Origin: Clostridiales bacterium
Lineage (GTDB): Bacteria > Bacillota > Clostridia > Lachnospirales > WRAX01
Length of the DNA stretch: 6,946 nt
Reading direction: 5' to 3'
NCBI GenBank assembly: GCA_031262335.1
Contig: JAISHX010000020.1
Span: 1-6,946, forward strand
Positions 5,475-6,946 of the stretch are shown one piece after another. Each line of letters opens with the position of its first letter. The first letter of the stretch is position 1. The notes below the pieces were generated by a model. It had not been told where the DNA came from and did no database searches. It saw nothing but the letters and a program-made list of their open reading frames with translations. A program made the translations under genes and the position numbers.

Positions 5475-6946
5475 ATGCCTCTTGTAACTTCAAAATCCGC
5501 TATAAGAAAAACAAAAATACTTGCAACATTAGGACCTGCCAGCAATAGTGTTGAAACAATAAAAGAATTGATTCTTGCAGGCATGGATGCTTCTCGTATT
5601 AACTTTTCTCATGGAACTTATGAAACACATACAGTTGTTATAAATAACTTAAAACAAGCCAGAGAAGAGCTTAACGCTCCGATTCCTCTTATTTTGGACA
5701 CAAAAGGTCCGGAAATAAGGATTAAAACATTTAGTGAAGAACTTTTAAAAGCTAATAACGGAAAAATTTATTTAAAACAAGGACAGCAGTTTACTCTCAC
5801 AACGGACGACATTGAAGGCGATGAACAAAGAGTTTCTGTTACTTATGCCAATTTGCCTAATGATTTGTCTGTAGGCAAACGTATTCTTATTGACGATGGT
5901 CTTATTGAATTGCATGTAGATAAAATCGAAGGACATGACATCATTTGTACGGTTGTCAACAGCGGATTCCTTAGTTCAAGAAAAGGTGTCAATGTTCCGG
6001 ACGTTTATGTAAATTTGCCTTCGCTTACCGAAAAAGATATAGAGGACATTAAATTCGGTATAAAAATGGGCTTTGATTATATTGCCGCATCATTCGTCCG
6101 TTCCGCTAAAGATGTTGTTGAAATTCGCCAAGTTTTGGAAGAAAACGGCGGAGCGCATATGTTTATTATCGCAAAAATTGAAAGCCGTGACGGTGTTAAT
6201 AATCTTGACAAAATTCTTGAAGTTGCCGACGGAATTATGGTTGCCCGCGGCGATTTAGGCGTAGAAATTCCGCCGGAAGAAGTTCCGCTTGTACAAAAAA
6301 TGCTTATTCAAAAAGCAAATACAATGGGTAAACCGGTTATAACCGCAACTCAAATGTTGGAATCAATGGTAAATAATCCGCGTCCAACAAGAGCTGAGGC
6401 AAACGACGTTGCAAACGCAATTTTCGACGGGTCGGATGCTATTATGCTTTCAGGGGAAACCGCAAACGGAAAATATCCTGCCAGCGCTGTTTCTATGATG
6501 AGCAAAATTGCCCTTAAAGCTGAAAGTGCAATTTCTTACGGTCAAAACCTTGCATCACACCATACGGCGGCATCTTATAGTACGACAAACGCTATCAGTT
6601 ATGCAACATGCAATACTGCTGCCGATTTGGGCGCGGCGTGCATTGCAACTGTAACACACTCCGGTTTTTCAGCGAGAATGGTAGCAAAAAACAAACCGAC
6701 TTGTCCGATTCTTGCCGTAACAAGTTCAGATGTCGCACTTCGTCAGCTTAACCTTGTTTGGGGCTGTATCCCGATTAAAAAAGAGTCAGGCGAGGAAGAC
6801 CCGTTTGCGGTTGCCGCCGCAAAGTCGCTTGAATCAAAGCTTGCTGTTGACGGCGACCTTATCGTAATCGTTGCAGGTATTCCTATCGGAATTGCCGGCT
6901 CTACAAACTGTATTAAAGTACAGCTCGTGGGAGATATTTTGGCAAA
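5475..6946 (+). CDS. pyk: Pyruvate kinase, 3' end cut by the window edge
   Basis: Pyruvate kinase makes pyruvate and ATP from phosphoenolpyruvate and ADP, the last step of glycolysis. 490 codons are visible in one open frame with no stop before the edge. The start is ATG 5475, with AAAAGGAG ending 9 nt upstream. Substrate residues are R41, N43 and S45 (RINFSHG) and D75. LDTKGPEIR carries E80, the residue typical of K+-dependent enzymes. B domain is about 83-174. The catalytic lysine is K234 in IIAKIES, with metal ligands E236 and D260 (ARGDLGVEIP). T292 lies in TATQMLESM, and NPRPTRAEANDVANA follows. The C domain begins near 355 and includes the THSGFSAR phosphate loop. The visible end, KVQLVGDILA, already passes the point where Escherichia coli PykF (470 aa) stops. 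Either the gene ends soon after, or it carries the PEP-utiliser-like C-terminal extension seen in Bacillus (585 aa); the window cannot tell. Confidence 0.96.
   Translation, partial: MPLVTSKSAIRKTKILATLGPASNSVETIKELILAGMDASRINFSHGTYETHTVVINNLKQAREELNAPIPLILDTKGPEIRIKTFSEELLKANNGKIYLKQGQQFTLTTDDIEGDEQRVSVTYANLPNDLSVGKRILIDDGLIELHVDKIEGHDIICTVVNSGFLSSRKGVNVPDVYVNLPSLTEKDIEDIKFGIKMGFDYIAASFVRSAKDVVEIRQVLEENGGAHMFIIAKIESRDGVNNLDKILEVADGIMVARGDLGVEIPPEEVPLVQKMLIQKANTMGKPVITATQMLESMVNNPRPTRAEANDVANAIFDGSDAIMLSGETANGKYPASAVSMMSKIALKAESAISYGQNLASHHTAASYSTTNAISYATCNTAADLGAACIATVTHSGFSARMVAKNKPTCPILAVTSSDVALRQLNLVWGCIPIKKESGEEDPFAVAAAKSLESKLAVDGDLIVIVAGIPIGIAGSTNCIKVQLVGDILA

Noticed and set aside
6073..6258. 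A 61-codon + strand frame inside pyk
   Set aside because: It is out of frame with a continuous, well-conserved pyruvate kinase reading frame that runs from 5475 to the window end.
1..6946. Mobile element, CRISPR array, tRNA/rRNA or defence system
   Set aside because: No terminal inverted repeats, spaced direct repeats, structural RNA signatures or non-housekeeping proteins are visible; gene content and base composition are even across the window.

Overview
The window is a stretch of core chromosome from a low-GC, endospore-forming member of the Firmicutes, most likely class Clostridia. This rests on three things: a close SpoVT relative (a forespore regulator found in spore formers), the compact order dnaE-pfkA-pyk that is familiar from clostridial genomes, and strong AGGAG-type ribosome binding sites with AT-rich spacers. 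The genus cannot be fixed from the sequence alone. All genes read on the + strand.

Layout: 1-144 is an AT-rich leader without a confident promoter, ending in a strong Shine-Dalgarno before a TTG start. 145-690 is spoVT, closed by a 13-bp perfect hairpin terminator (695-734). 735-890 is a non-coding leader for dnaE. It holds a perfect extended -10 (TGTTATAAT), a small 8-bp hairpin, and a second hairpin flanked by an A-tract and a T-tract. The right arm of that second hairpin is also perfectly complementary to the dnaE ribosome binding site. 891-4349 is dnaE (1152 aa). 4429-5415 is pfkA (328 aa). 5475 to the right edge is pyk, cut by the window end after 490 codons.

The last three genes look like one transcription unit, with gaps of 79 and 59 nt and no convincing terminator between them. 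pfkA and pyk encode the committed ATP-consuming step and the final ATP-yielding step of glycolysis. dnaE encodes a C-family DNA polymerase alpha subunit. spoVT is separated from them by its terminator and is probably an independent unit active during sporulation.

I see no mobile element, CRISPR array, tRNA, rRNA or defence system. The window is mostly ordinary housekeeping sequence. The points most worth a second look are the dnaE leader with two mutually exclusive pairings, the TIDLD in place of TIDND in the phosphofructokinase active site, and an apparently intact metal site in the DnaE PHP domain.
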